In this document: piece by piece, positions 25,635 to 35,251 of the stretch
Position numbering within the stretch: position 1 is the stretch's first letter
Layout: each line of letters starts with the position of its first letter
Source of the DNA: Candidatus Heimdallarchaeota archaeon
Lineage (GTDB): Archaea; Asgardarchaeota; Heimdallarchaeia; Heimdallarchaeales; Heimdallarchaeaceae
NCBI GenBank assembly: GCA_016840095.1
Contig: JAEOSZ010000095.1
Span: forward strand, 46,060-110,059
Direction: 5' to 3'
Length of the DNA: 64,000 nucleotides
Made by a program: the position numbers and the translations under genes
The notes under the pieces: model-generated
Seen by the model: only the letters and a program-made list of their open reading frames with translations
Told to the model about the DNA's origin: nothing
The model's database searches: none

Positions 25635-26306
25635 ATGTCGATAAAAGAATATGAAGAGACAGGAAAAATACCCTTAATAAATACTAAATTTCCAAAAATG
25701 GTTGTTGGAACAACCCATGGTATGAAAAAACTCCCTGGAGATTATGAAGGTAAATGGCTTATTCTATTCAGTCATCCTGCAGATTATACACCAGTATGTA
25801 CAACCGAGTTTGTTTCTTTTCAGAAGTACTATGATGAATTCAAGTCTATGAATGTAGAACTGTTGGGTTTGAGTATTGACCAAGTATTCAGTCATATAAA
25901 ATGGGTTGACTGGATTAAAGAAAATATGGCTGTTGAAATCAAATTCCCCATTATTGCAGATCATGGTGAAGTTGCTAAACAACTTGGAATGCTTCATGCA
26001 AAAGGTAGCAACACAGTTAGAGCTGTCTTCATAATAGATCCCAAATCAATTATTAGAGCAATTTTGTATTACCCTTCAGAACTAGGTAGGAATATGAAAG
26101 AAATCCTAAGAATGATTAAGGGATTGAAGGTTGCAACAAAGTATGATGTAGCTATACCTGCAAATTGGCCTGAAAATGAGCTCTTTGGAGATGATGTTAT
26201 AGTTCCCCCTGCAAAAGATGTTGAAACAGCTAAGGAAAGATTAGCAGATGACTCTATAACATGTCTTGATTGGTGGCTATGTCACAAGGAAAACCCAGAA
26301 AACTAA
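25635..26306 (+). CDS. Peroxiredoxin (Prx6/archaeal AhpC type)
   Basis: A 223-residue thiol peroxidase. The peroxidatic site is [13 protein letters not shown], with the active threonine and cysteine. The later arginine is seen in NTVRAVFII. The C-terminus has [11 protein letters not shown] with two further cysteines, like the resolving region of archaeal enzymes such as that of Aeropyrum. It reduces hydrogen peroxide and alkyl peroxides, forming decamers in known relatives. A GGTGA ribosome site precedes the ATG, and a T-rich terminator follows the stop. It is a stand-alone transcript, suggesting the organism meets oxygen or peroxide. Confidence 0.94.
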   Translation: MSIKEYEETGKIPLINTKFPKMVVGTTHGMKKLPGDYEGKWLILFSHPADYTPVCTTEFVSFQKYYDEFKSMNVELLGLSIDQVFSHIKWVDWIKENMAVEIKFPIIADHGEVAKQLGMLHAKGSNTVRAVFIIDPKSIIRAILYYPSELGRNMKEILRMIKGLKVATKYDVAIPANWPENELFGDDVIVPPAKDVETAKERLADDSITCLDWWLCHKENPEN

Positions 26307-26332
26307 TTTCTTTCTTTTTTTCTTCTTTTCTT
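26307..26332 (+). terminator. T-rich archaeal terminator after peroxiredoxin gene
   Basis: A run of T tracts broken by single C residues begins right after the TAA of the peroxiredoxin gene. Such tracts on the non-template strand end archaeal transcription without a hairpin. Confidence 0.6.
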
Positions 26333-26373
26333 CAAGAGAAACTCATATATTGAGATAACTAATTCTTACATTG

Positions 26374-27213
26374 ATGAGTGAAATAGAGTTTATACAAACA
26401 AATGAAAATCCACCAATAGAAGTAAGAATTGCTAAGTTTAGATCTCAAAATGAGGAATATAAATCTCGAGAAGTAATAATCATTCCTGGTTGGTTGAGTA
26501 CTATTGATGAGTTTACAGAGTTGGCTAAGAATCTTTCAAAATTTGGCAATATTTTTATCTATGAACCAAGAGGTTATGGGAAGTCAAAAACACCTCATAA
26601 AAAAGGTTATTTCACTCCAGATGCATATAATGAAGAACTTGCTAATGTGATCAGAATTCTTAATTTTAAAGAAAAAGAGTTCATCCTTTTTGGAAGCTGT
26701 TCAGGAGCTTCTCAAGCCTTTAGTTACTATATCAATGGAGAAGGTATGAAACCAGACTTAATTGCAGCTATTAGTCCTCAAGAGAAGTATAAGACACCTT
26801 TCTGGTTGCCATGGTTAAGCTGGTTACCTGGTTTTATTATGGGTTTCTTTCAAGGATTGATTCTCTTCTTCATGAATATTCTATTAAAATTTAAAAAACC
26901 TGAAGAAACTCAAAATGTAAGATGGGCTGCTAAGCAACTAAGAGAAAATGATGCTTGGTGTCTAAGACGGTATGTTTTCGAGTTTGTTATCAAGTACTCT
27001 ATTCAAGGAAGATTGAGTGAAATTGATGTACCCATGTTGATGTATGTAGCTGAAGAAGATTATTTCGTGGACCCTGAAGTTTCAAAGAAGTTCTTATCAA
27101 ATGAAAACTCAAAAATAGTTGAATTAAAATCAACCTTTCATAGGATTCAAATGGATAATGAAGAAATTATGGCAAAGAAATTTAATGAATTTCTTCTTAA
27201 ACTTGGAAGATAA
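26374..27213 (+). CDS. Alpha/beta hydrolase
   Basis: About 279 residues from ATG at 26374; a TTG codon directly before it is the alternative. Core elements are VIIIPGWLSTIDEF (oxyanion strand), YEPRGYGKSKTP, the nucleophile elbow FGSCSGAS (serine), EEDYFVDPE with the acid, and STFHRIQMD with the histidine. A hydrophobic insert (PWLSWLPGFIMGFFQG) between core and cap could touch a membrane. The specific substrate cannot be read. It is unrelated in detail to the carboxylesterase-like gene at 24124 and stands alone. Confidence 0.82.
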   Translation: MSEIEFIQTNENPPIEVRIAKFRSQNEEYKSREVIIIPGWLSTIDEFTELAKNLSKFGNIFIYEPRGYGKSKTPHKKGYFTPDAYNEELANVIRILNFKEKEFILFGSCSGASQAFSYYINGEGMKPDLIAAISPQEKYKTPFWLPWLSWLPGFIMGFFQGLILFFMNILLKFKKPEETQNVRWAAKQLRENDAWCLRRYVFEFVIKYSIQGRLSEIDVPMLMYVAEEDYFVDPEVSKKFLSNENSKIVELKSTFHRIQMDNEEIMAKKFNEFLLKLGR

Positions 27214-27223
27214 TCATTTTATT

Positions 27224-28087
27224 TTAGTCCAAAGAAGGAAGTAAAGATACAATAATAGTCCCCATTCCAGTATTACTCCCAATAATTGGAGAGGCGAATG
27301 TTATGAATGATCTATCAATTTTCCTGTTCTTCTTCAAATTATCTAAAATATACTGAGCTCCTCTTAAATTATCTACATGAGAGATTACTAAGTTATATTT
27401 TATATCGGCTACAGTTCCTTTAATTGCTAATTTTAGTAGTTTTTTCACCATTCCTTTCTTGCTAAAAAATACTGGAACTGTTGACACTAACTTTCCTGGT
27501 CTTTCCATTTGAGCTATGGGTTTAACACCTATCATTTTAGTCAAAAAAAGAATGAATTTTGACTTTATTCTTCCAGATTTATAGATGTTATCCATTGTAT
27601 GAAAGCCCACGTTCAGATAATACTTAGGTATAAGATTTTCAATGATTTTAGTTATCTCTTCTACATTCTTCCCCTGTTTAGCAAGTTCTGAGACATAAAG
27701 AGTAATTAGACCTTGAACTCCAGAAGCTGATTCTGTATTTACTAATGTTACATTTTCCGAGTGCTTCTTCATTGCTACTCTATAAGCTGAATATGTTGAA
27801 CCACTAAGCTCTTTCGCAACAGAAATACAAAAAACATGGTCATAATCACCGCTTTCTAAACTTTCTTTGATTATATTCAGGAAATCTGATGCTTCTGGAT
27901 TTGCGGATGATGGAAAGAATTTAGAATCTCTCAAACGAAGATAAAAATCTTCGATTTCTATATCAACTCCAAGTTTCCAAGGTTTATCTTCAAACAGTAC
28001 AATATGGGGAACAAAGGAAATTTTATGTTTTTCCATAAGTTCACTAGGTAAATCTGCAGCAGAATCTGTAATAACTTTAATTTTCAA
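27224..28087 (-). CDS. DegV family protein (fatty-acid binding)
   Basis: A 287-residue two-domain protein starting with the family signature KVITDSAADLP. Further marks are SSANPEASDF, VFCISVAKELSGSTYSAY and the C-terminal SPIIGSNTGMGTI. DegV/FakB proteins hold one fatty acid for phosphorylation by the FakA kinase in bacteria. Archaeal members may present acyl chains or other lipids, and no kinase gene lies nearby. It converges with the hydrolase gene at 26374 and is divergent from adenine deaminase. Confidence 0.88.
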   Translation of the reverse strand: MKIKVITDSAADLPSELMEKHKISFVPHIVLFEDKPWKLGVDIEIEDFYLRLRDSKFFPSSANPEASDFLNIIKESLESGDYDHVFCISVAKELSGSTYSAYRVAMKKHSENVTLVNTESASGVQGLITLYVSELAKQGKNVEEITKIIENLIPKYYLNVGFHTMDNIYKSGRIKSKFILFLTKMIGVKPIAQMERPGKLVSTVPVFFSKKGMVKKLLKLAIKGTVADIKYNLVISHVDNLRGAQYILDNLKKNRKIDRSFITFASPIIGSNTGMGTIIVSLLPSLD

Positions 28088-28199
28088 AGTATTCAGCTAA
28101 CAATTAAAACCTGGTGTAAAAAACCTTTTGTGGTAAACAAATTGAAAATTAAATAATTAGAATTCTGAAAACTTATAATGGATGAGGAGAAATAACAAA

Positions 28200-29966
28200 A
28201 TGTTCGTAATGAAAACAAGTGAAATAATCAAAAGAGCTATGGCTCAAACCAAAGCTGATATCATCCTTCGTGGTGGAAAATATGTTAATGTTTTCACCAG
28301 AGAACTTCTTATTGGTGACATAGTAATGTCTGGAGGGAAAATAGTTCATATTGGTCTTAACACTAGTGATTTTGAAGGAGAACAAACTGAAGTTATTGAT
28401 GCTACTGGGAAAATCATCTGTCCTGGTTTAATTGAATCTCATATCCATATTGAATCCTCTAAATTAACAATTACCGAATTCACAAAAGCTGTAATAACAC
28501 ATGGGACAACTGCTGCAGTTATTGATCCTCATGAATTAGCTAATGTAACAGGACTAGGAGGTCTAGATGTTCTGTTTGATGAAGTTATAAAACAGAAAAT
28601 TAGATACTTTGTTGAAGCTCCTTCCTGTGTTCCTTCGCTTCCTGGATTCGAAACATCTGGTAGTGAGATTACAGCAAATGATATCGAAGAACTAATGAAA
28701 AGAGATGAGGTTTTTGCTCTAGCAGAGATGATGAACTATCCTGGAGTTTTTCTTGGTTTTGATGAAGTAATTAAGAAAATTGACGCTGCAAAGGATTCTA
28801 AAAAATTGGTTGAAGGACATGCACCTCTCCTCTCAGGCAAAGAACTTCAAACCTATATTGCCGCAGGCATTGTTTCTGATCATGAAGCATCATCACTTGA
28901 TGAAGCTCTTGAGAAGTTGAGATTAGGGATGAAACTCCAAGTTAGAGAAGGTTCATTTGCTAAAGATTTAGTAAACATAATGACAGAACTGAACAAACAA
29001 AGGATAGACACAAGACATATTCTAATTTCATCAGATGATCGAAATCCAATTGATCTATTTGAGAAAGGTCATCTTGATTATACATATAGACTTCTTGTTA
29101 ATAGTGGTATTGAACCATTAGAAGCTATACAAATGCTAACAATTAATCCTGCGATTCATCTTAGAGTTGATGATGAAATTGGCAGTTTAGGACCTGGAAA
29201 AAATGCTGATATCATTATTGTAGACAATCTGGAAGATTTCAATGTAGAATTAGTTTTTGTTAAAGGAGAACTTGTAGCAAAGGAAGGCAAAATCGAATAT
29301 CATTCAGAAAAGATTGACTATCCTGATTTCATTCTAGATACAGTCTCTAAACTTCAAATTCCTAAAATAGAGGATTTGCAGATTTTGGTAAAAGATAAAA
29401 CTTCTGTTAGTGTTAAAGTTATCTCTCTCAATGAAAATTCTCTAATCACAGATAATCTGAAACACTCGTTGAAAGTTGAAAATGATAAGGTTGTACCAGA
29501 TTTAGATAATGATATCTTACCGATAGTTGTTGTAAATAGACATACAGACGAACAAAGAATTGGAAAAGGGTTTGTAAAAGGACTTGGGATAAAAGAGGGA
29601 GCTTTAGCTAGTACTATAGCTCATGACAGTCATCAAGTAATCTGTGTAGGTACAGACTACCAATCGATGTGTAAAGCAATTTCTGCAATCAAGGAAGCAA
29701 AAGGTGGGCAAGTGGTTGTTTTCAAAGATAAAATAACGGTATTACCCTTAGAATTTGCTGGAATAATGAGTAGTTTACCTTTTGAAGAAGTAGTTTTCAA
29801 AACCCAGCAATTGAATGAATCTTTGCATGATTTGGAAACATCAATTTCGGAACCTTTCATGGCTCTAGCTTTTGTTTCTCTTCCAGTAATTCCTCACTTA
29901 AAAATAACTGATCACGGTTTGATTGATGTAGATTCAATGACAAAAGTTTCTGTATTTGAGGAATAG
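28200..29966 (+). CDS. ade: Adenine deaminase
   Basis: About 588 residues from ATG at 28200, which has GGAG ten bases upstream; an ATG at 28182 overlaps that ribosome site and is less likely. The amidohydrolase metal site is seen in GLIESHIHIESS, then DPHELANVTG, EGHAPLLSG and ISSDDRNPIDL. The C-terminal domain (GASTIAHDSHQ-like ALASTIAHDSHQVICVG) is typical of adenine deaminases. The enzyme converts adenine to hypoxanthine and ammonia. AMP phosphorylase, which releases adenine from AMP, is encoded 2 kb downstream, so both may serve one nucleotide-breakdown route. Length and motifs match the family. Confidence 0.93.
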   Translation: MFVMKTSEIIKRAMAQTKADIILRGGKYVNVFTRELLIGDIVMSGGKIVHIGLNTSDFEGEQTEVIDATGKIICPGLIESHIHIESSKLTITEFTKAVITHGTTAAVIDPHELANVTGLGGLDVLFDEVIKQKIRYFVEAPSCVPSLPGFETSGSEITANDIEELMKRDEVFALAEMMNYPGVFLGFDEVIKKIDAAKDSKKLVEGHAPLLSGKELQTYIAAGIVSDHEASSLDEALEKLRLGMKLQVREGSFAKDLVNIMTELNKQRIDTRHILISSDDRNPIDLFEKGHLDYTYRLLVNSGIEPLEAIQMLTINPAIHLRVDDEIGSLGPGKNADIIIVDNLEDFNVELVFVKGELVAKEGKIEYHSEKIDYPDFILDTVSKLQIPKIEDLQILVKDKTSVSVKVISLNENSLITDNLKHSLKVENDKVVPDLDNDILPIVVVNRHTDEQRIGKGFVKGLGIKEGALASTIAHDSHQVICVGTDYQSMCKAISAIKEAKGGQVVVFKDKITVLPLEFAGIMSSLPFEEVVFKTQQLNESLHDLETSISEPFMALAFVSLPVIPHLKITDHGLIDVDSMTKVSVFEE

Positions 29967-30015
29967 TTTAACTTGCTTTCATAACCTTTTTAATTTCTCT
30001 TTTTCTTATTCAATC

Positions 30016-30735
30016 ATGACTGAACTACTCTTTCAACAAGATTCTTACATCAGGGAATTTGAAGCAGAAATTATAGATGTGTTTGAAGATACCATCCTTC
30101 TAGATAAAACCGCTTTCGCACCTAAAGGAGGAGGACTAATGCCAGATCAAGGTATTCTACAGTTTGATGATGGCTATCAATGTGAAGTGATTGATGTGTA
30201 TTCTAAAAGTGGAAAAGTATATCACAAACTCTCATTAGTTCCTGATGAAACATACATAGGAAAAACAGTGAAGGGGATAATTGATTGGGAAAGAAGAAAT
30301 AAACAGATGAGACTGCATACATTGATCCATACAATTTCAAGTATACTGTATAAAAAATATGGAACAACAGTTACAGGAGGAAATATTACACCTGAAAAAA
30401 GTAGAGTGGATTTCGATATTGATCATTTAAGACAAGAGAGAGTTCAGGAAATTGAAGCTGCTGTTAGGGAAATTATAGCTGGTGATCACAAAGTGTCAGT
30501 TTCTTTTTTAGAGAGACAAGAAGCACTGAAAGATCCAGAACTGATTAGAACAAAAGTAAACTTGATTCCAGAAAGTGTGAAAATTTTGAGAATAGTGGAA
30601 ATAGAAGATGTTGATCGTCAAGCAGATGGAGGAGTTCATGTAAGAAGTACAAAGGAAATTGGTACTTTTGTTCCACTAAAAACGGAAAATAGAGGGAAAG
30701 ATAAGAAACGACTTTACTTCACAATCTCTCCATAA
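30016..30735 (+). CDS. Alanyl-tRNA editing protein AlaX
   Basis: About 239 residues from ATG at 30016. Upstream ATG codons would add a T-rich, unconserved leader that overlaps the adenine deaminase gene. The protein follows AlaRS editing domains: AFAPKGGGLMPDQG, then HTLIHTISSILYKKYG (HxxxH zinc ligands), GGNITPEKSRVDFD, and ADGGVHVRSTKEIG. In that last motif the cysteine commonly found before GG is aspartate here, while the histidine is kept. AlaX frees tRNA-Ala from wrongly attached serine or glycine. The longer length fits the AlaX-M type. Confidence 0.88.
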   Translation: MTELLFQQDSYIREFEAEIIDVFEDTILLDKTAFAPKGGGLMPDQGILQFDDGYQCEVIDVYSKSGKVYHKLSLVPDETYIGKTVKGIIDWERRNKQMRLHTLIHTISSILYKKYGTTVTGGNITPEKSRVDFDIDHLRQERVQEIEAAVREIIAGDHKVSVSFLERQEALKDPELIRTKVNLIPESVKILRIVEIEDVDRQADGGVHVRSTKEIGTFVPLKTENRGKDKKRLYFTISP

Positions 30736-30822
30736 ATTTTTTTCTGTAGGGTTAACCGATAAGGTTAAAAATGTGTTATATTCAACGATAAAACAAATAT
30801 ACTAGTAATTAAAGGGATATAT

Positions 30823-31788
30823 ATGAAAAAAAGCAGATTCGTTGGTTTACTCGCTATTTTAGTGGTTTTAAGTTCTTCTTCAACCAATATGTGGACTGCT
30901 TCAGCTGTCTATAATCATATTCAACAAGGTAGTCTCGGATTGAATGATGATATACATCATGATGTATATGCTCCTAGTATCGTAAACATGACACAATTGG
31001 ATGCTTATGAATATCATAATGATGTTAGAGGAGATAAAAAATACAGATGGAAAGTTGACGAATTAGAAATTACTGATAACTTCCATATTGCTGAAGGTGA
31101 TAAAAATCTTAAAATCGGAGATAAACTTATTATTAGTCTTGGGGATGATCCCTCAAACCAATTAGCCCAACCTCATGTATGGTGTTTGATTTATGTCAAT
31201 GATGTAATGGCTAGATACACTAATGATGTAGCACATGGTAGAGCAGTTTTCAAATTTGTGCAACCAATTGGAATAAATTATTATGAAAACTTTACTGACC
31301 CATATTATAACTCAACAGTATTTTTAGACTATTATGAAGCAAATTACAATTATACACAATTTAATGAAACTCACTATGGTCAGATATTCTTTTACAATGA
31401 AACAAGCTTTTTTGATTATTTAGACACTTCTCCATTTATCAATAAAACCCTATGGACTATAGAAGAATCAGTCGCAAGATACTCTAATACAATTATAACA
31501 GAAATAAACAATGTAACTAACATAGAACTGATCTATGACAAGGAAACAGGGTTCCTTAACGAGATGTATTATTCTGCTAGTTTTATAAATGGAACAGGAT
31601 ATTTTGCAGGAGTAAACATGACGTTGATTAGGCTTCATGGATGGGGATTACCTTACACAGTTACTACATGGGTAGTATGGATCCCTATACTTCTCATTAC
31701 AGTAGGACTTATAGTTGCTATAAGACTACGTGCTTTCCAGAGATTTAGACTCTACTTAGAGGCAAGAAAAATTGCTCAAAGAGAATAG
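30823..31788 (+). CDS. Exported protein with C-terminal membrane anchor, function unknown
   Basis: A 321-residue protein: signal peptide (FVGLLAILVVLSSSSTNMW), a long extracellular region rich in asparagine, tyrosine and NxS/T sequons, one membrane helix (WVVWIPILLITVGLIVAI) and a basic tail. No known domain is recognised. Ribosome site AAAGGGATA lies close to the ATG, and a T-rich terminator follows. The layout matches the several surface proteins of this window. It could be a glycosylated S-layer-associated or receptor protein, which is a guess from topology alone. Confidence 0.68.
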   Translation: MKKSRFVGLLAILVVLSSSSTNMWTASAVYNHIQQGSLGLNDDIHHDVYAPSIVNMTQLDAYEYHNDVRGDKKYRWKVDELEITDNFHIAEGDKNLKIGDKLIISLGDDPSNQLAQPHVWCLIYVNDVMARYTNDVAHGRAVFKFVQPIGINYYENFTDPYYNSTVFLDYYEANYNYTQFNETHYGQIFFYNETSFFDYLDTSPFINKTLWTIEESVARYSNTIITEINNVTNIELIYDKETGFLNEMYYSASFINGTGYFAGVNMTLIRLHGWGLPYTVTTWVVWIPILLITVGLIVAIRLRAFQRFRLYLEARKIAQRE

Positions 31789-31794
31789 AATCAC

Positions 31795-31817
31795 ATCTCT
31801 TTCTTTTTATTTTTTAT
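31795..31817 (+). terminator. T-rich archaeal terminator
   Basis: Several T runs (CTTTCTTTTTATTTTTTATA) start a few bases after the stop of the exported protein gene and precede the AMP phosphorylase promoter. Confidence 0.5.
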
Positions 31818-31905
31818 AAGTTTTCAGAGTTCTTTTTATCCAATTTTCCCCCAAACGAAAACGTTATATGTTTCTTTAACAGTTTTTTTCTTCCTAAGAA
31901 AAGTA

Positions 31906-33465
31906 ATGAATTTTAATGTAAAAAACTATGGATTGATTTTAATGACTACATTAAAGACTAAAAAAGTTGATTTGGAAGTAGAAAGAGATTTTGCTCTACT
32001 TAATACAACTACACTAAATGATTTAAAAATTAAGCATTCTGCTAATGTAAAAGTGAAAAGTGATGCTGGCGAAATTATGTGTGAAGTAATTGCCACAGAT
32101 GAACTCATCGAACCAGGTTTTGTTGGTTTAAAATCTGGGACTCTTGAACTTCTAAAAGTAGCTCAGAATAAGAAGGTGAGTGTTTTCGTTAGACGAAGAC
32201 CAGCATCAATCGAATATGTGAAGAATAAAAGACAAGGAAGTATATGGAAAGAGGGAGAAATAAGAACTATTGTCAATGATATTTGCAGTGGCCAATATAC
32301 TGACCTAGAAATTTCTATGTTTACACTTGCTCAATATTATCTCGGATTAAATATGGATGAAATTCAGTATCTTACAACCTTTATGGCTGAATATGGAACA
32401 ACTCTTAATTTTGGGGAACCTGTTTATGATAAGCATTCTATAGGGGGAATTCCTGGAAATAAAGTAAGTCTTATGATTGTTCCTACTGTAGCTGCAGCTG
32501 GTTTACTTATACCCAAAACAAGTTCTAGAGCTATCACAAGTCCATCAGGAACAGCTGATACGATGGAAGTTCTCTGTGATGTGAACTTCTCTGCTGATGA
32601 AATATTAGAAATAGCACCTAAGGTTAGAGGTATGTTAGTTTGGGGTGGAACTTTAGATTTATCTCCTCTCGATGAGATAGTAATTCATAAAGTTGAACAA
32701 CCACTTGGAATTGATCCCCATAGTCAAATGCTTGCTAGTATCTTTAGCAAAAAAGTATCAACAGGAGTTGATCATATGGTTCTTGATATTCCAACAGGAG
32801 AGGGAACAAAAATGCCAACAAAAGAGGATGCAATAAATTATGCTCATGAAGCTACTGAACTTGGTAGAAGACTTGGAATTCAAATAGAAGCAGCTTTAAG
32901 TTACGGTGAGCAACCTCTTGGAAAAGCAATAGGTCCAGCACTTGAGGCTAGAGAAGCTCTAGATGTTCTTTCTGGTAAAGGTCCAACTAGTGTTTTTGAG
33001 AAAAGTAATGAGCTTTCTGGTATTTTATTTGAACTAGCTGGACTTGCACCAGCTGGACAAGGTGCTACTTTAGCCGCCGATTATATAACTAAAGGTAAAG
33101 CAAAAGCAAAAATGGAAGAAATTATTGGAGTCCAAGGTGGAAATGCATCTATAACAGTAGAAGAAATTGCTGTTGGAGAATATACAGTTGATGTCATAGC
33201 TCCAAAGGATGGCTACATCGTAAAATTGTCGAACTCGGCAGTCAAAAGAATAGCTAAAGCAGCTGGGACACCAAGACACAAAGAAGCTGGTGTCTATCTC
33301 CACAAGAAAATTGGTGACTTTTGCAAGAAAGATGAGAAACTAATGACCATTTATTCTAACAGTGAAGGAAGGCTAACTGAAGCTCTCAACCTAGCTATGA
33401 ATTTAAATCCATTTTTATTAGAAGGAATGATCATGAAAAGAATATCTTCTGGTGGTCCAAGGTAA
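31906..33465 (+). CDS. deoA: AMP phosphorylase
   Basis: 519 residues; an internal ATG at 31942 is a possible alternative start. The N-terminal 90 residues are the extra domain that separates archaeal AMP phosphorylases (about 500 residues) from thymidine phosphorylases (about 440). The phosphorylase core shows DKHSIGGIPGNKVSL, KTSSRAITSPSGTADTME (phosphate and base contacts) and HSQMLASIFSKKVSTGVDH. It cleaves AMP with phosphate to adenine and ribose 1,5-bisphosphate, which in many archaea goes on to RuBisCO through R15P isomerase. The nearby adenine deaminase could take the adenine. A TATA-like TTATAT lies about 40 bases ahead. Confidence 0.93.
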   Translation: MNFNVKNYGLILMTTLKTKKVDLEVERDFALLNTTTLNDLKIKHSANVKVKSDAGEIMCEVIATDELIEPGFVGLKSGTLELLKVAQNKKVSVFVRRRPASIEYVKNKRQGSIWKEGEIRTIVNDICSGQYTDLEISMFTLAQYYLGLNMDEIQYLTTFMAEYGTTLNFGEPVYDKHSIGGIPGNKVSLMIVPTVAAAGLLIPKTSSRAITSPSGTADTMEVLCDVNFSADEILEIAPKVRGMLVWGGTLDLSPLDEIVIHKVEQPLGIDPHSQMLASIFSKKVSTGVDHMVLDIPTGEGTKMPTKEDAINYAHEATELGRRLGIQIEAALSYGEQPLGKAIGPALEAREALDVLSGKGPTSVFEKSNELSGILFELAGLAPAGQGATLAADYITKGKAKAKMEEIIGVQGGNASITVEEIAVGEYTVDVIAPKDGYIVKLSNSAVKRIAKAAGTPRHKEAGVYLHKKIGDFCKKDEKLMTIYSNSEGRLTEALNLAMNLNPFLLEGMIMKRISSGGPR

Positions 33466-33474
33466 AGAACAAAA

Positions 33475-33918
33475 CTAATCTTCTATTTCTTCTTTTTTTA
33501 ATACCATTTTGTTCATATAGAGAGATTGATCAAAAAACATGATCTCAAATCCAACTTTTGACCAAAATGGTTGAACAAAAGGTGAACAACAAAGCTGTAT
33601 GGTGTCTTCTTCAATTACATTATTTATTAAAACTTGAGCACATTTGTAACCAAGACCTTTCCTTCGCATATCCTCTCTAACTTCAAAAACATAGATAATT
33701 GGACATCCAACTGAAACAAAACCTCCTTCATAGTCAGGTTCATCCGGAATTACAGCTGTAACAGCCACAAGATCTTGCTTAAGGAAGAATCCATAACACT
33801 TAATCTGTTCATCAAAAAACATTCTGTAAGATACAAAGAATGGAAATAGATGACCAGGAACCTCATCATAGTCAATGATTTGGACTTTTAGGTTAGCTAA
33901 TTCAGGATTTTCTTCCAT
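33475..33918 (-). CDS. GNAT family acetyltransferase
   Basis: About 147 residues from ATG at 33918, chosen over the GTG nine bases upstream because AAGGTG lies seven bases before it. The acetyl-CoA-binding motif is VREDMRRKGLGYKCAQVLI (RxxGLG type), preceded by the strand IIYVFEV and followed by a final PFWSKVGFEI strand. GNAT enzymes pass acetyl groups to amines of small molecules or protein N-termini. No substrate clue is present in the neighbours. Confidence 0.88.
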   Translation of the reverse strand: MEENPELANLKVQIIDYDEVPGHLFPFFVSYRMFFDEQIKCYGFFLKQDLVAVTAVIPDEPDYEGGFVSVGCPIIYVFEVREDMRRKGLGYKCAQVLINNVIEEDTIQLCCSPFVQPFWSKVGFEIMFFDQSLYMNKMVLKKEEIED

Positions 33919-34045
33919 CAAATGCACCTTATGAATAATTTAAATTGTGTTTTTACTTCTAATAAAATTAATTATGGTACTAAAACCTTTAAGAGCGGAA
34001 GATTTTTTATTAAAGAGTAAATGTATTTTTTGTTGAGGAGATACA

Positions 34046-35248
34046 ATGTCTGGTTTTGATTTCGTTGAAGAAGCAATGTTCGGAAAGTCTATTTTCAAAA
34101 ATGAATCAACTCTCTATCCTGAATATGTTCCACCAGAACTACCTAGACGAGAAGAGGAGATACAAAGACTCGCTAGAAATTTTAGGTCTTTATTGGGTGC
34201 AGAAGGGTCTTTTTCAGTCAATGTAGCTATAGTAGGGAACGCAGGAATTGGAAAGACTAATTTATGCAAGTATACTATGAAAAGGTTTGAAACTACAGCT
34301 AATTCCAGAAACATAAATGTAAAGTTTCTATATTATAATTGCCACTCATTTAGGAGTAAAACAGCTATATTAAGAAATATTTTGTCAGAACATTTTCATA
34401 TCCAATCTCGTGGATTCAGTGATGAGGAAATTCTTGATATGTTGGTTAAAAGACTATCAAGAGAGGACATCAGATTGATAATTGCTCTTGATGAAGCAAA
34501 TATGTTAAATTCAGAAGATATCTTGAGTATTTTTCATGCAGGAGAATATTTTGGCTCAGAACAAAGTATGATTTCAACGATAATTATATCAAGGCCTACT
34601 GAATGGAAGTCTCTTCTTAATGTTCCATTATCAGGTCATATACATGATCAAATGGATATCTCAGGTTACTCAAGAGACCAACTATTAGAGATCCTTGAGT
34701 ATCGAGCAAGCATGGCGCTCTATCCAACTTCTTACTCTGAAGAAACTCTAAATCTTATAGCTGATATATGTGCTTCATCACAAAATGCTAGACATGGGAT
34801 TGAAATTCTCTACCGATCTGGAAAATTGGCTGACTTAAAACAAGAAAATTTTATTGTTCCTGATTACATTAGAGCTGCAAAAGCAGATGTTTACCCTGAA
34901 CTGAGAAGAGATGTTTTAGCTGAACTTAGAGATCATGAGTTATTAGCAGCTTTAGGTGTTGCTAGAAAACTTTCATTGAAAGGAATAACATCAACTACTG
35001 TGGATGAAGGTTACGATAGCTATCTCATAACCTGTGAAGAATATGGAGAAGAATCTCGCGGAAAATCAACCTTTCGATCTGCTATTGAAACATTGGATAA
35101 AGTTGGTGTAATTGGTAAAAGTGTTGGACCAATTGAAGAAGGTAAAAGAGGTAGAAGGGCAAAAATAACTACTTTTGATATACCTGCTACAGTTCTAGTA
35201 GAAAGAATTGAGAATATCTTATCAAAACCAAGAGATTCAAAGGAATAA
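34046..35248 (+). CDS. Orc1/Cdc6 family replication initiator ATPase
   Basis: A 400-residue AAA+ protein with Walker A GNAGIGKT near residue 69, Walker B LIIALDEAN, sensor 1 in TIIISRP, and the sensor 2 arginine in SSQNARHGIEIL. The C-terminal 110 residues form a winged helix (LAALGVARKLSLKG to GRRAKITTFDI) as in archaeal Orc1/Cdc6, which binds origin recognition boxes and loads MCM. The N-terminal PRREEEIQRL box is the usual lead-in. A clear GAGGAG ribosome site lies five bases before the ATG. Archaeal origins often lie beside such genes, but no repeated origin boxes were evident in the short flanks. Confidence 0.9.
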   Translation: MSGFDFVEEAMFGKSIFKNESTLYPEYVPPELPRREEEIQRLARNFRSLLGAEGSFSVNVAIVGNAGIGKTNLCKYTMKRFETTANSRNINVKFLYYNCHSFRSKTAILRNILSEHFHIQSRGFSDEEILDMLVKRLSREDIRLIIALDEANMLNSEDILSIFHAGEYFGSEQSMISTIIISRPTEWKSLLNVPLSGHIHDQMDISGYSRDQLLEILEYRASMALYPTSYSEETLNLIADICASSQNARHGIEILYRSGKLADLKQENFIVPDYIRAAKADVYPELRRDVLAELRDHELLAALGVARKLSLKGITSTTVDEGYDSYLITCEEYGEESRGKSTFRSAIETLDKVGVIGKSVGPIEEGKRGRRAKITTFDIPATVLVERIENILSKPRDSKE

Positions 35249-35251
35249 AGT

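Noticed and set aside
30016..30735. AlaX as a broken or inactive gene because the usual cysteine before GG is aspartate
   Set aside because: The histidine zinc ligands and all other motifs are present, and DGG in this position occurs in archaeal AlaX proteins as I recall them, so inactivation is not supported.
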